Position numbers and translations under genes: made by a program
Shown here: positions 7,884-16,313 of the stretch, in pieces
How the letters are laid out: each line of letters opens with the position of its first letter
Numbering within the stretch: position 1 is the stretch's first letter
From: an uncultured Desulfuromonadales bacterium
GTDB taxonomy: Bacteria > Desulfobacterota > Desulfuromonadia > Desulfuromonadales > Geopsychrobacteraceae
Length of the DNA stretch: 64,000 nt
Direction: 5' to 3'
Assembly (NCBI GenBank): GCA_947259685.1
Contig: CAMYNC010000034.1
Location: 16,653 to 80,652 of the forward strand
Notes under the pieces: generated by a model
The model's input: only the letters and a program-made list of their open reading frames with translations
What the model was told of the DNA's origin: nothing
The model's database searches: none

Positions 7884-8309
7884 CGAAATGTACCTCCGGG
7901 AGAATTATTCATGCCATTTGCATGTCGATTGTCGACCGTTTTGGTTGCTTATCGCTAAGGCTAGCTGACCATGGCTGAGCTGGCAAATGGGTAATATCGA
8001 TATAGTCAAGGCTAGCTATCGGTATTATCGATGGGTGGCGGAGATTTAGGCGCACTCGTTTCTTGCTCAGGGGAAAGCTGCTTAACTGAAAATCTCGGGC
8101 AGACTGTCAGTAGCTTTAACGCAGAGGTGGAGAGGTGCTGAGTGCGCAGAGAAAACCGATTGTCTCGGCAGAGGGCCAGGGTGAGGGATTAGGTCGTAGC
8201 AATTGCCAGCTATGCACCCTCATCCGACCTGCGGCCACCCCCTCCCTCAGGGAGAAGGGTTCAGCGGAAGATTCGTTCTAATCAGAAACTGCGAAGGGCA
8301 ATGTCGCTG
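7884..8309. other. Intergenic region with candidate operator and repeat arms
   Basis: Upstream of the binding-protein gene an imperfect inverted repeat, TAATATCGATATAG (7992-8005) and CTATCGGTATTA (8016-8027), lies about 110 bp before the start and could be an operator. Further right, ACGCAGAGGTGGAGAG (about 8119) is a single arm of the CTCTGCG repeat. At 8162-8266 opposed CCAGGGTGAGGG and CCCTCATCCGACC/CTCCCTCAGGGAGAAGGG blocks form another common palindromic intergenic repeat. No gene. Confidence 0.4.
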
Positions 8310-9245
8310 TCAGTGATCAGCTTCGTTAACCTCCTGAATGAACTGCTCAATGTCGGCTGCCACGGGTGCATCCAGGGAGAAGCTGGTTCCATGGATGGGG
8401 TGGAGAAACTGCAATTGGTGACTGTGCAGCGCCTGACGTCCTAAGCTGCTGGTCTGCGCTGGGGGATTGCATCGCCAAGCGAGATAGTCTGCGTCGTTCA
8501 TGGTGTAGAGAGCATCACCAGCAATCGGATGGCCAATTGCCGCCAGGTGGACGCGCAGTTGATGAGTACGACCGCTGGCGGGGCGTAGCTCAAGGAGGCT
8601 GTAACGATCGTTGAGTTTGCGGATGGTCTGGTAGTGGGTGACGGCCGTTTTCCCTTTCGCTTGGTCTATCCCAAAGCGGGGAATCCGGGCACCTTTGACC
8701 GGGCCAATCGGCAAGTTGATGGTGCCGTTCGCGGGGCTGGGGCAACCGTTGACCACGGCCAGGTATTTCTTTTCGACCAGGCCTTCCGCAAACTGCCCAA
8801 CCAGTTGACTGAGCACCAGCTTGTTCCGGGCCAGCAGCACCAGCCCGGAGGTGTCAGCGTCGAGGCGGTGAACCGGGTTGGCGTCCGGGAAAGAGGGCTG
8901 GTGGCGATGGCGTAGATGGAAAATCAGGTTGGCATTAACGAATTTGCCGCCACTGTGGACCCGCAATCCCGCCGGCTTGTTGATGCCCAGCAGCCATTCA
9001 TCTTGGTAGACAATCGTATAATCGAGGTTGACGGCTGGCGGGTCGATTTTGGGTAAATCGCAACGGATACTGTCGCCCCGGGCAACGATTAGAGTCTCGT
9101 CACAGAGGACACCGTTGCAAAAGATTCGCTCCTCCCCGAGCAGCTTCCGCCAGGTTGCTGCCGGCAAATAGGTGAAGCGGGAGGCTAAATACTCAACCAC
9201 GCTCAGGCCGTCGAAGGCTGCGGGGACTTTGGATGCCACATTCAT
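8310..9245 (-). CDS. RluA-family 23S rRNA/tRNA pseudouridine synthase
   Basis: 311 residues from ATG at 9245. A longer reading from 9323 adds an Arg-rich stretch unlike the family. An N-terminal S4-like region (SVVEYLASRFTYLPAATWRKLL) is followed by the RluA catalytic domain. The catalytic loop HRLDADTSGLVLLARN contains the invariant Asp, and RPASGRTHQLRVHLAAIGHP is the second family motif. Enzymes of this group convert uridine to pseudouridine in rRNA or tRNA. Which RluA subtype it is cannot be assigned by eye. The ribosome-binding site is weak. Confidence 0.87.
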   Translation of the reverse strand: MNVASKVPAAFDGLSVVEYLASRFTYLPAATWRKLLGEERIFCNGVLCDETLIVARGDSIRCDLPKIDPPAVNLDYTIVYQDEWLLGINKPAGLRVHSGGKFVNANLIFHLRHRHQPSFPDANPVHRLDADTSGLVLLARNKLVLSQLVGQFAEGLVEKKYLAVVNGCPSPANGTINLPIGPVKGARIPRFGIDQAKGKTAVTHYQTIRKLNDRYSLLELRPASGRTHQLRVHLAAIGHPIAGDALYTMNDADYLAWRCNPPAQTSSLGRQALHSHQLQFLHPIHGTSFSLDAPVAADIEQFIQEVNEADH

Positions 9246-9328
9246 GGCGGATATTCTACTACAGGACCGAGATCTTTGCGGGCTTGGGCGCAGGTGCTTT
9301 TCTCGCCAAACTCTGATCAGCATAAATC

Positions 9329-9366
9329 AGGGGCCGGCTATTTGGTCGCTAACAACCGGCCCCTTT
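9329..9366. terminator. Strong hairpin terminator
   Basis: AGGGGCCGG (9329-9337) and CCGGCCCCTTT (9356-9366) form a GC-rich stem. It lies just after the stop of the minus-strand gene ending at 9390 and before the pseudouridine synthase gene. Confidence 0.65.
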
Positions 9367-9389
9367 GATATTCTACCTTTTCAACTTGC

Positions 9390-10175
9390 TTACTCAGCGG
9401 TTTCAAAGAAGAGCAGGCTGATGGTCTGGTTATCGCTCTCTTCGATGGCGATGATTTCCAGTTCATATTCGGTTCCGGCTTCGAGAAACTCTGGCGGAAT
9501 GCTGACGCTGGTGGTTTCGGCCGGCACATCTACACTGTAAACGCGCAGCGGGTCCTCTTTGGTGACGATGACCTGATAGCCGACAATGTTGACCGGTTGC
9601 TGGGGGGAATTGAAGGCGGTCGTCATGGTGACAGGCTCCCAGGTGACCAGCACCATGCTCGGATCGACCACTTCGCCATCTTCCGGATAAGTGATTTCCG
9701 GTCCGGCCGGGATCAGGTGGGTAAAGTTGGTCTCGCCATCCTGCTCAAGGCCATCCAGGGTCAGGGTTTCAAACTCGTACTCGCCCTCTGGGAAGCGCTG
9801 TAGAAACTTCGTCATGGAAACTTCGTCAAGGGAGGGCTCGGCGCTCTCGAAGAAGAGGTCGCTCAGTCCCTGCATTTTCAAACTTCTTTTCGGTTTGACC
9901 CTCAGGATCTTGCGCTCATAGGGGTCGAAAGCCTCCAGTAGAACATAGGGCTCTCCGCCCACCAACGCCTGGACCCCGATATCCTCATCGGTCTCGTTGA
10001 ATTCGATAAAGAATTTCAGGGTCGCCAGGGTCAGTTCGTTCTCGTCATCATCAGCCCAGCTTGGGGAGATGCTGAACAGCAGCAGGATAATCGCCATTGC
10101 CAAAGGGAAAAAGAACCCATTGAGGAATACCTGCTTTCCATCGCTTAAGGATTTGTTGCTCGTTGTTCGCCACAT
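9390..10175 (-). CDS. Exported protein with fibronectin type III-like domain
   Basis: 261 residues. A hydrophobic segment (FFFPLAMAIILLLFSISPSWA, residues about 21-41) ends in a signal peptidase site before a very acidic mature protein. The C-terminal 100 residues (PEITYPEDGEVVDPSMVLVT, GYQVIVTKEDP, EAGTEYELEIIAIEESDNQT) have the strand pattern of an Fn3-like domain, as in carbohydrate-binding or surface adhesins. A good GAGGAGGCAG ribosome-binding site precedes the ATG. No enzymatic motif is seen. It probably acts in the periplasm or on the cell surface; the function is unknown. Confidence 0.75.
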   Translation of the reverse strand: MWRTTSNKSLSDGKQVFLNGFFFPLAMAIILLLFSISPSWADDDENELTLATLKFFIEFNETDEDIGVQALVGGEPYVLLEAFDPYERKILRVKPKRSLKMQGLSDLFFESAEPSLDEVSMTKFLQRFPEGEYEFETLTLDGLEQDGETNFTHLIPAGPEITYPEDGEVVDPSMVLVTWEPVTMTTAFNSPQQPVNIVGYQVIVTKEDPLRVYSVDVPAETTSVSIPPEFLEAGTEYELEIIAIEESDNQTISLLFFETAE

Positions 10176-10835
10176 AACTGCCTCCTCTGATTGCTAGTTG
10201 TTTGGAAGAGATGTCTGGACCTGAAAACAGAATAGCCTGTCAAGATTGCCGGAACCTTTCCCGAAAATTACAATATATGGCTGCTCGCATTGGTTTGCGG
10301 CACATTGGAAAAATTTCCCCCGGCCGCATGAGGAAAATCCCGCCGGACAGAACCGAATTGCTGAGGCCGCTTGCCAAGGAGGAGGCAGCCGCTAAAGATT
10401 AATGGGGCGCAAATCTATAGGTATTCCCCGGCTCTATCCCCGGCCGGCGAGCGCAGCTTGGCAAATGCCAGGGCGACTTCTGTCTCAGACCCGCTACCTT
10501 AAGTTTAATCATCAAGTTATCCTCCTCGATTTAATATCCTCAATCCCCGCAACAAAGGCGCTCCGGAATCCACCCTTATCGCCGAATTCACTGACCTGGT
10601 CGATATTCTTGATGAGGCACTGCCTCTAAGCAGATATAAGATTACTGGATAGGAATTTCATCTCTCCCATTCAGTCAATGCACCACTTCTATCAACTGTT
10701 ATACTTATTAACCCAGAAACCGCAGTTGAGCGCGAACAAGATGTGCATCAAGAGGTTGTGCAGATTTTCGTGATCCAACTGCAGTTTCTAGGATTAATCA
10801 AGGACTCCGATTAACCCGACCTCTGAGGGAAAGAC
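10176..10835. other. Intergenic region with weak ORF and palindromic repeat
   Basis: A 66-codon plus-strand ORF (10202-10402, containing CQDC) lacks a good RBS and is not supported. The right part holds repeat family A (10711-10797, listed separately). Nothing else recognised. Confidence 0.3.
10711..10797. repeat. Palindromic dispersed repeat family A, copy 1
   Basis: Left arm CCCAGAAACCGCAGTTGAGC and right arm GATCCAACTGCAGTTTCTAGG are imperfect inverted copies. The inner part (GATGTGCATCAAGAGGTTGT) is shared with the element at 18580-18746. Confidence 0.65.
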
Positions 10836-11165
10836 ATGGGAACTGTAACGAATATTACCAGGGTCAAATTCTCCGTTGGCGAATTGGTTCACCATCGGCT
10901 TTTCGACTATCGCGGGGTAATTGTAGATGTTGATCGAAATTTCCAAGGAACAGAAGAGTGGTACGAAACAGTCGCAAGGTCTCGCCCCCCGAAAAATAGG
11001 CCTTGGTACCATGTGTTAGTTCATGGGAAAGCACATTCCACGTATGTGGCTGAACGGAATTTGGCACCTGATGATAGCGTCGATCCCATCAATCACCCTA
11101 TGCTAGAACACTTCTTTTCCAAATTCGAGAATGGGACGTATTTTCGCAAAGAAACGGTTAACTAG
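10836..11165 (+). CDS. hspQ: HspQ-type heat shock protein (YccV-like hemimethylated-DNA-binding domain)
   Basis: 109 residues, the usual length of HspQ. The family core is present nearly unchanged: KFSVGELVHHRLFDYRGVIV, EEWYETVARSRPPKNRPWYH and STYVAERNLAPD. In E. coli HspQ is a heat-inducible protein that modulates Lon protease activity and binds hemimethylated oriC DNA in vitro. GAGGGAAAGAC provides an RBS before the ATG. It stands alone between two intergenic stretches with palindromes; no operon partner is seen. Confidence 0.88.
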   Translation: MGTVTNITRVKFSVGELVHHRLFDYRGVIVDVDRNFQGTEEWYETVARSRPPKNRPWYHVLVHGKAHSTYVAERNLAPDDSVDPINHPMLEHFFSKFENGTYFRKETVN

Positions 11166-11502
11166 TTTGGCAACTCCTACCGGGGGCTATCAACTCGGAC
11201 AATTCAAACGCCGCTACATCCCATCGGTTTTTGCCGGCGCTGGCTTGCAAAGCTTGCTATCCAAAGGTCATCCTGCCAATACAACAATAAGGTAGCCCCA
11301 TGAGGTAGGCTGGAAAAAGTGGCCGGATTTATTTTCGGGCCGATTCATCCCATGATTCACCCATTCCAAGACAAAGAACGACTCAGCCTGTTTATGCTGG
11401 CTGAGTCGTTCTTGCGTGTTCCCCCAATGTGATTCTGCTTTTCCTCAGCGCTCAGGAGCGTTTTTCACAGGCCTTGACCGCATACTCCGCCACCGCGGAA
11501 CT
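11166..11502. other. Intergenic region with convergent terminator
   Basis: Nothing gene-like is seen between hspQ and the convergent cytochrome operon. The feature of note is the hairpin at 11374-11413, listed separately. Confidence 0.4.
11374..11413. terminator. Bidirectional hairpin terminator at end of cytochrome operon
   Basis: Perfect 15-bp arms AAGAACGACTCAGCC (11374-11388) and complement (11399-11413) separated by ten bases. It lies between the convergent hspQ and the last cytochrome gene. Confidence 0.75.
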
Positions 11503-12654
11503 CTATTCGGGGCACGGCTCCGAAGGGAAGAGCGAAGAATGGCAGGCGCTGCAGTCCCTGAAAGGTGCAAATTCGAATTCAAAGGTTGCCGGGTTCCAGA
11601 CTTGGGTATGGCATGAGATACATTCGTAAAGGCCATCGCCGTTGGGGTCCAGCAGGTGGTGCCGGTTGACGTGGGTGCGCGGATCATTGCCGGAGGGTCC
11701 TGTTTCCGTATTGACATGGCAAAGCCGACAGTCCGCCTCTTCATCGCGCTCGGAGCAGGGGATGGCCTCGTGCTGCAAATGGAAACCGGCTCTCACCTCG
11801 GCGAGAAAGACCGGGTCAAGCGGCTCCGTACGCCCCACTTCGGTGAAGAAATCATCCACCGAGACGGGTGGCGCTCCATGGCAGGAAACGCAATTATTCG
11901 GGAAGGTGACGGGGTCGACGACATGACAGGCGACGCAAGCTGGGCCGGCCCCACCCTGCAGGTTGGCCCCGTGGCACAGGCTGCAGGCGCCGAGCAGGTT
12001 GCCGGCATTGTAATGGCTGACCAGATAGATCTGGATTTGTCCAGCGTCATCGAGGTATTCGAATTGCTCGCCGTACCAGTGCAACAGATCCTGTTTGCTC
12101 AGGTCGGCAGGATCGTATGAGGGATGCGCAGTTCCCTGGTTGTGGCCATTGTTGAAGGGCGGAAATGGATCATTGAAATTGCCATGGCAGGCGGCGGCGC
12201 TCTCACAGCCGGCTTCCAATCTGCCGATCGGGATGTTGAAGCGGGGATTGCTGCCGGGGCCACCCGGCTGTCCATGGCAGCCCTGGCAGGCCTTGATGTC
12301 CATTTTTGCCGAACTGCCGTGATTGACTGGATGTTTCCAAGGAAGACCGGGGTCAAAAGAAGGCGGATGGATCATGAAGGGCGGGCCGCCGATGTGGCAG
12401 GAATAGCAGCTAACTGCACTGCCGTTGCCTTTGAAATCGATACCGTGGCAGACCTGGCAACCGACCAGGTCTGTATTGGCTGCGTCGCCATGGGAATAGA
12501 TCCAATCGGGACCGTGGACATTGTTTCCTGCAGTAGGCGCGCCTGAACTGCTATCCGAGCTGCCGCAGCCGTAAAAAAGGCAACTCAATATAATCAGCAC
12601 CAGAGAGATAGCTAAACATCTGACTGGCAATTTCGACGATACTGATCTAGGCAT
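11503..12654 (-). CDS. Decaheme c-type cytochrome, probable outer-surface lipoprotein of porin-cytochrome conduit
   Basis: 383 residues. An N-terminal hydrophobic stretch ends in LFYGCGSS, a plausible lipobox, so the protein is probably lipid-anchored. Nine canonical CxxCH heme sites follow (CQVCH, CYSCH, CQGCH, CSLCH, CVACH, CVSCH, CRLCH, CISCH, CSACH), plus one CESAACH, a CX4CH variant that may hold a tenth heme. It is the last gene of a four-gene operon with a 12-heme cytochrome, a beta-barrel and a pentaheme lipoprotein. By analogy with Geobacter OmcB and Ext conduits it is the best candidate for the extracellular electron outlet, passing electrons to metal oxides or partners outside. Localisation is inferred. 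Confidence 0.88.
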   Translation of the reverse strand: MPRSVSSKLPVRCLAISLVLIILSCLFYGCGSSDSSSGAPTAGNNVHGPDWIYSHGDAANTDLVGCQVCHGIDFKGNGSAVSCYSCHIGGPPFMIHPPSFDPGLPWKHPVNHGSSAKMDIKACQGCHGQPGGPGSNPRFNIPIGRLEAGCESAAACHGNFNDPFPPFNNGHNQGTAHPSYDPADLSKQDLLHWYGEQFEYLDDAGQIQIYLVSHYNAGNLLGACSLCHGANLQGGAGPACVACHVVDPVTFPNNCVSCHGAPPVSVDDFFTEVGRTEPLDPVFLAEVRAGFHLQHEAIPCSERDEEADCRLCHVNTETGPSGNDPRTHVNRHHLLDPNGDGLYECISCHTQVWNPATFEFEFAPFRDCSACHSSLFPSEPCPE

Positions 12655-12679
12655 GTCTCACCCCTTTGGGTTTTCGTCA

Positions 12680-13168
12680 TTAGCCATGGCAGGGACGGCA
12701 GGCGGCGGACGATCTGGGATTGCCATGACAGCGAAAGCAGGGACTGGGATCGATGCGCGCGTCGATCCGGTGCCGGGCGACATAGTCTCCGCGGTGCTGC
12801 AGCCTTTTATAGTTCTCGGTCTGATACTTGATCGAAGGTTTTAATTCAGAGCTGGGGGTCACGTGACAATCATTGCAGAAACTCTGCGCATGGCAGATGC
12901 TGCACAGCTTCTCATCCTGATAGGCCAGGAGTCGGTGTGAATCGGTAAAGGTCGGGATGTGATTGTATCTGGCGAAATCGATCGGTTTGGTTTCGTGCCC
13001 GTGGCACCTGACGCAATAAACCCGGCGTTCGGCCATCTCGAAAATCGGCGGATGCGACCGCGGAAGTTCGTAACCGGGTTTGGTCCCGCTGCAGGAGACA
13101 GACAGCAGGAGAAGCAGCAGCGACAAAGCTCCCAAAGGAAAGATTCGGCAATTATAGATTTTCTTCAT
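12680..13168 (-). CDS. Pentaheme c-type cytochrome lipoprotein
   Basis: 162 residues from ATG at 13168, which has GGAGAGTTGGGAA upstream and fits a lipoprotein signal (LSLLLLLLSVSCSG; lipidated Cys near residue 25). Five CxxCH motifs are seen: CVRCH, CSICH, CNDCH, CFRCH and CRPCH, the last at the very C-terminus. Histidines between them could supply distal ligands. It sits 20 bp after the porin gene and 25 bp before the decaheme gene, so it is one transcription unit. It is likely an outer-membrane-associated electron carrier within the conduit; which side of the membrane it faces is unknown. Confidence 0.87.
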   Translation of the reverse strand: MKKIYNCRIFPLGALSLLLLLLSVSCSGTKPGYELPRSHPPIFEMAERRVYCVRCHGHETKPIDFARYNHIPTFTDSHRLLAYQDEKLCSICHAQSFCNDCHVTPSSELKPSIKYQTENYKRLQHRGDYVARHRIDARIDPSPCFRCHGNPRSSAACRPCHG

Positions 13169-13187
13169 TTCCCAACTCTCCGATCGT

Positions 13188-14585
13188 CTATCTGCCGGGC
13201 CGAGACTTTTCAAACAGATAGTCCACGACCAGTAGATAGCGGTGATCATAATCATAATAGGGGTCCGAGGTGTAGTCCGTGGACAGTTTTATCCGCAGTT
13301 TCTCCTCAAAGAGTTTCCAGCCGATCCCCAGCGACGCGAACAGTGAATGGTCTTCATTTAAATACTCTTCATCGTAGTGGGTATAGAGCATATCAGCGGT
13401 GAGGAACATGGTTTTCTGGTCAAGAAAGAAAAAACACCTGCCCAGCAGATAGCGGTTTTCCGGATCATCCCCGTCCATGCGCCCCAGTTCCGCGCCAAGC
13501 TGAGAGAGGATGTTCCACTTATAGGTGAAAATGCCAGAGTAGTACTGGGCATTGCCGAAACGTTTTTCGTAATCGTAATGCTTCACCTTCACCCCAACTT
13601 CGATCGATTCACTGGGGTACCAAAAAGCTTCGGTGCCGACTATCTGGGTCGTGCTTTTCAATTCGGCCTGGACTTTGAACGCCTGATAAAGATTACGGTT
13701 GCCAGAAAAATAACCATCCGACTCATAGCGCGTATAACTGGGACGAAATTCAAAAGCCCCCTTTGCAAAGCGGGCCTCGAAGGTTTGTTCAGCCCATTCA
13801 TTGATGTCGAGATTACGAGTGAGCATACCCAGCAGTAAGATGTTCGGGAGGGTCAGGGAAAAATCGAGCCCGAGCAGTTCTTCGTCGAGTTTTCCATCAT
13901 TGCTGAGAACCTTATAAGAAAGCCCCAGTTTGTGCTGGCCTGGCTGTTGCCAGGAAATTCTGCCGCCGAAGATACTGTCTCCGGAGCGCCCGTCGGTGGT
14001 CTCCAGGCTGACCGGAAACCCTCCATAGATCGATGCCGACCACTCGGGACTCAGATCGGTTTGCACGCGCAGACCGTCAATGCTCTCGTTAGAGACCCCA
14101 TCAAAAATATGCATTCGTCCCAGTTTTAAGTTTGTTGGTGAGAAAGGCAGGGGATATTCGAGATAGCCGTATATCAGTTCACCTCTTGAGTTTTTATTAA
14201 AATAATCTCCGTCATCATGAGCAACCCGCCCCCAACCCTGAAAATGAAAAGAAAGTCCTTTGCTGTCGGTAGGCTCGTAATCAAGCTGCAAATATTCATA
14301 GAGGGGTACGACATCGGCCTCGTTTTTTTCTACGGTGTCCCTATCGAAGGAGCGAAGGATGGTTTTTGAAACAATCTGCAGTTCTGCTGCCTGTACCCCG
14401 GGCGTGAGAATCAGCAGAAGAGCCAGCGGCAGCAGGACCGAGCAGAGTCGGTAGCATGTCAAAATGAGGCGTCCGAAACCGCGGTCAGGGTTATCGGGTC
14501 CGCCTCTTCGGCAGGCCCTTCTGCGGAGTTCAGCTTGAAGAATGGTCAGTAAATTCGACAAAAAAGAGATTCCTTTTATCGCCAT
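13188..14585 (-). CDS. Outer-membrane beta-barrel (porin) of multiheme cytochrome conduit
   Basis: 465 residues. After a long basic N-terminus a signal sequence (LLPLALLLILTPGVQAAELQ) is cleaved. A shorter start nearer the signal is possible. The rest shows alternating hydrophobic/polar strands rich in Tyr and Gly (YGYLEYPL, RYLLVVDYLFEKS), typical of a 16-stranded or larger porin, and lacks Cys pairs. Set between multiheme cytochrome genes, it should be the sheath that holds a cytochrome through the outer membrane, as OmbB/ExtD-type barrels do in Geobacter. Primary sequence of such barrels diverges fast, so the call rests on topology and context. Confidence 0.82.
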   Translation of the reverse strand: MAIKGISFLSNLLTILQAELRRRACRRGGPDNPDRGFGRLILTCYRLCSVLLPLALLLILTPGVQAAELQIVSKTILRSFDRDTVEKNEADVVPLYEYLQLDYEPTDSKGLSFHFQGWGRVAHDDGDYFNKNSRGELIYGYLEYPLPFSPTNLKLGRMHIFDGVSNESIDGLRVQTDLSPEWSASIYGGFPVSLETTDGRSGDSIFGGRISWQQPGQHKLGLSYKVLSNDGKLDEELLGLDFSLTLPNILLLGMLTRNLDINEWAEQTFEARFAKGAFEFRPSYTRYESDGYFSGNRNLYQAFKVQAELKSTTQIVGTEAFWYPSESIEVGVKVKHYDYEKRFGNAQYYSGIFTYKWNILSQLGAELGRMDGDDPENRYLLGRCFFFLDQKTMFLTADMLYTHYDEEYLNEDHSLFASLGIGWKLFEEKLRIKLSTDYTSDPYYDYDHRYLLVVDYLFEKSRPGR

Positions 14586-14650
14586 TTCCTCGCCCTTGTC
14601 GGGTTATCTTCCCCCCGGGTTTCCCCGCTCTGCCATTTAAGTGCCCTGCT

Positions 14651-15511
14651 TCAAAGAACAGGCTTTTTCTTGACCGGCAGGTTGTGGGGGTTCAGGTGGC
14701 ATGTCAAGCAATTCGAATAATAAGCTATCAGCTTGGCGCTGTGGGGATTTTCATGGCACTGGGTGCATTCGGGAAGCAGCCCGTGCTCATCGTGGCAGAT
14801 GGTGCAGTTGACTTTTCCGTGCCGGCTCGGTGTTTTGCTCCAGGTCGCATAAACCGTTTCGTGACAGCTGCCGCAGGTTCTGGCCCCGGAGTCCGGCGCG
14901 AAGGCAATCTGCAGCGGACTGTGAGCCGGATGGCATTGCCCACAGCTGGTGGGCTCTTGGTCTGCAAAATGCGGCTCGTGGCATTCCAGGCAGGAGGGGA
15001 TGGTGCCGTGCCGACCAGCATGGCATTCGGTGCACCCCACCTCGCTGTGGGCACTGGGATATTTCTGCAGGGCCTCAGGCTGTTCCTGGTGGCATTCGAT
15101 GCAGAGGTCTGCCAAGTCATCGCTGCTTGGGACTTGCAGCGGGCTGTGGGGTTTGGGGTGGCAAGAAGAGCAGTCGTCAAACGTTTCACCGTGGGGAAGA
15201 ACATGGCAATTGCTGCAGTTGGGCATCAGTTCAGCCCAGTTATTCTTGCGCGGATTATAGGCATGGATGATCTGGTGGCAGCCCTGACAGTAGAATTGGT
15301 GCCTGCCACCGGCTTTGCTGAGGTCCCCATACTGCGAAGGGTGACACTGACCACACTGAATTGGGGTGAGGGGGGGCGGTTCGATATTATAGGGAGCGGC
15401 AGGGAGCTCGGCCGCTGTGGAGGATGCGGCGCAACTTACTGTCGTTCCCCACAGCAGGAAAACCAACAGGATCAAGCTGGATGTAAGCCCTTTGCCTGAG
15501 CCAACCGACAT
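14651..15511 (-). CDS. Dodecaheme periplasmic c-type cytochrome
   Basis: 286 residues with a signal peptide (LILLVFLLWGTTVSC) and twelve CxxCH motifs: CGQCH, CQGCH, CSNCH, CSSCH, CIECH, CTECH, CLECH, CGQCH, CGSCH, CTICH, CTQCH and CLTCH. Heme density is about one per 22 residues. A Cys right after the signal could be lipidated but the lipobox is poor. As first gene of the operon (RBS GGTGAGGGG) it probably takes electrons from periplasmic carriers and delivers them to the porin-cytochrome assembly. Twelve-heme periplasmic partners are known in Geobacter Oma/ExtA-type conduits. The gene starts after an 800-bp gap that should carry the operon promoter. Confidence 0.9.
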   Translation of the reverse strand: MSVGSGKGLTSSLILLVFLLWGTTVSCAASSTAAELPAAPYNIEPPPLTPIQCGQCHPSQYGDLSKAGGRHQFYCQGCHQIIHAYNPRKNNWAELMPNCSNCHVLPHGETFDDCSSCHPKPHSPLQVPSSDDLADLCIECHQEQPEALQKYPSAHSEVGCTECHAGRHGTIPSCLECHEPHFADQEPTSCGQCHPAHSPLQIAFAPDSGARTCGSCHETVYATWSKTPSRHGKVNCTICHDEHGLLPECTQCHENPHSAKLIAYYSNCLTCHLNPHNLPVKKKPVL

Positions 15512-16313
15512 CAGATCCCCTCACCGTTTTGTTGCATATCAAATATACCAATATTAGGAATAAGTCGTTGTTCTGCAGTAGCTTCCAGGCTTTGAGCCTT
15601 GCCTGTATATTTCCGAATAAATGACAACTTCGGCGACTAAATTCTGTTTTTCAATCGGCCCGCTGATATTCTTTGCGGGCGCCAGATCCCGAATGGAGGT
15701 GCCGATAATTTATAGAGAATTGTTTTGTTTGAGTTCTGGCTTACCGGTTGGGAAACCACTCCTCCCGTCGATTCTTAATGAAAAGTCAACCTGCTTTCCT
15801 TTCTAATGTAGACCGCAAGCTGCTGTCAATCAAAAATCCCCGTAGCCAAAGTCGCCCCTGTTTCTCTTACCAACCCGGTCTGTTTCTAACCAGATTGATA
15901 ATCAATACTACCTGAAGATCAGCAAAGAGTCATGCGCGGTTTTTCCCGTCGGCAGTAAACAACCGGTTAGCGGTGCTATCTTCATAGTTCAATTGCTTCA
16001 GTTACGGCGGGTTGCCTGAAAACAGCTATCTCTCAAAGGATGTCTTCAAAAAGTGACATGTCGCTAAATAGATACACGCTGAGAGGTGAGAATCCCGCTG
16101 TCGGCAACCCTTTGAACAGCAGAAAAACAAATTGTTTTTTCAATAGCTTGCCAAGTTGTTCGCAGCCGCTAAAGTTTATTCAACCTGACTGGCACAGGCT
16201 TTGCGCTACTGACTCTACAGCTGCCGGTCGCACAGCTATTTAGCGACCGGTTTTTCAGGTTTAAAAAGCTGCTGGAAAATAATGAATAATCCCCACCAGA
16301 GAAGGAGAATGCA
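15512..16313. other. Long intergenic region: promoter zone for cytochrome operon and leader of CoA-transferase operon
   Basis: About 800 bp between divergent operons with no supported gene; the two short ORFs at 15621 and 16040 have no RBS and poor composition. The minus strand near 15555-15600 can fold (CAGGC...GCCTG) but matches no riboswitch I know. The plus strand near 16078-16130 reads CTGAGA and later ACCCTTTGAAC, reminiscent of thiamine-riboswitch boxes but without the second half. An intrinsic terminator follows at 16224-16255. Confidence 0.35.
16224..16255 (+). terminator. Intrinsic terminator upstream of CoA-transferase gene (possible attenuator)
   Basis: CCGGTCGC and GCGACCGG, a perfect 8-bp stem, followed by TTTTT. 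It ends 58 bp before the start at 16314 with no gene upstream on this strand, so it ends either a small RNA or a regulated leader. Confidence 0.75.

Noticed and set aside
10202..10402. 66-codon ORF with CQDC motif
   Set aside because: Weak RBS, no partner, and only one Cys pair; not enough to call a gene.
15540..15620. Possible c-di-GMP (GEMM) riboswitch upstream of the cytochrome operon
   Set aside because: The conserved GACGCAAAGC and GGGCAAACC core elements are absent on both strands; only a generic CAGGC-GCCTG stem is seen.
16070..16130. Thiamine pyrophosphate riboswitch
   Set aside because: CTGAGA and ACCCTTTGAAC are present, but CTGATCTGG..ATACCAGCGTAGGGA is missing and the downstream genes have no thiamine link. 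Kept only as a leader of unknown type.
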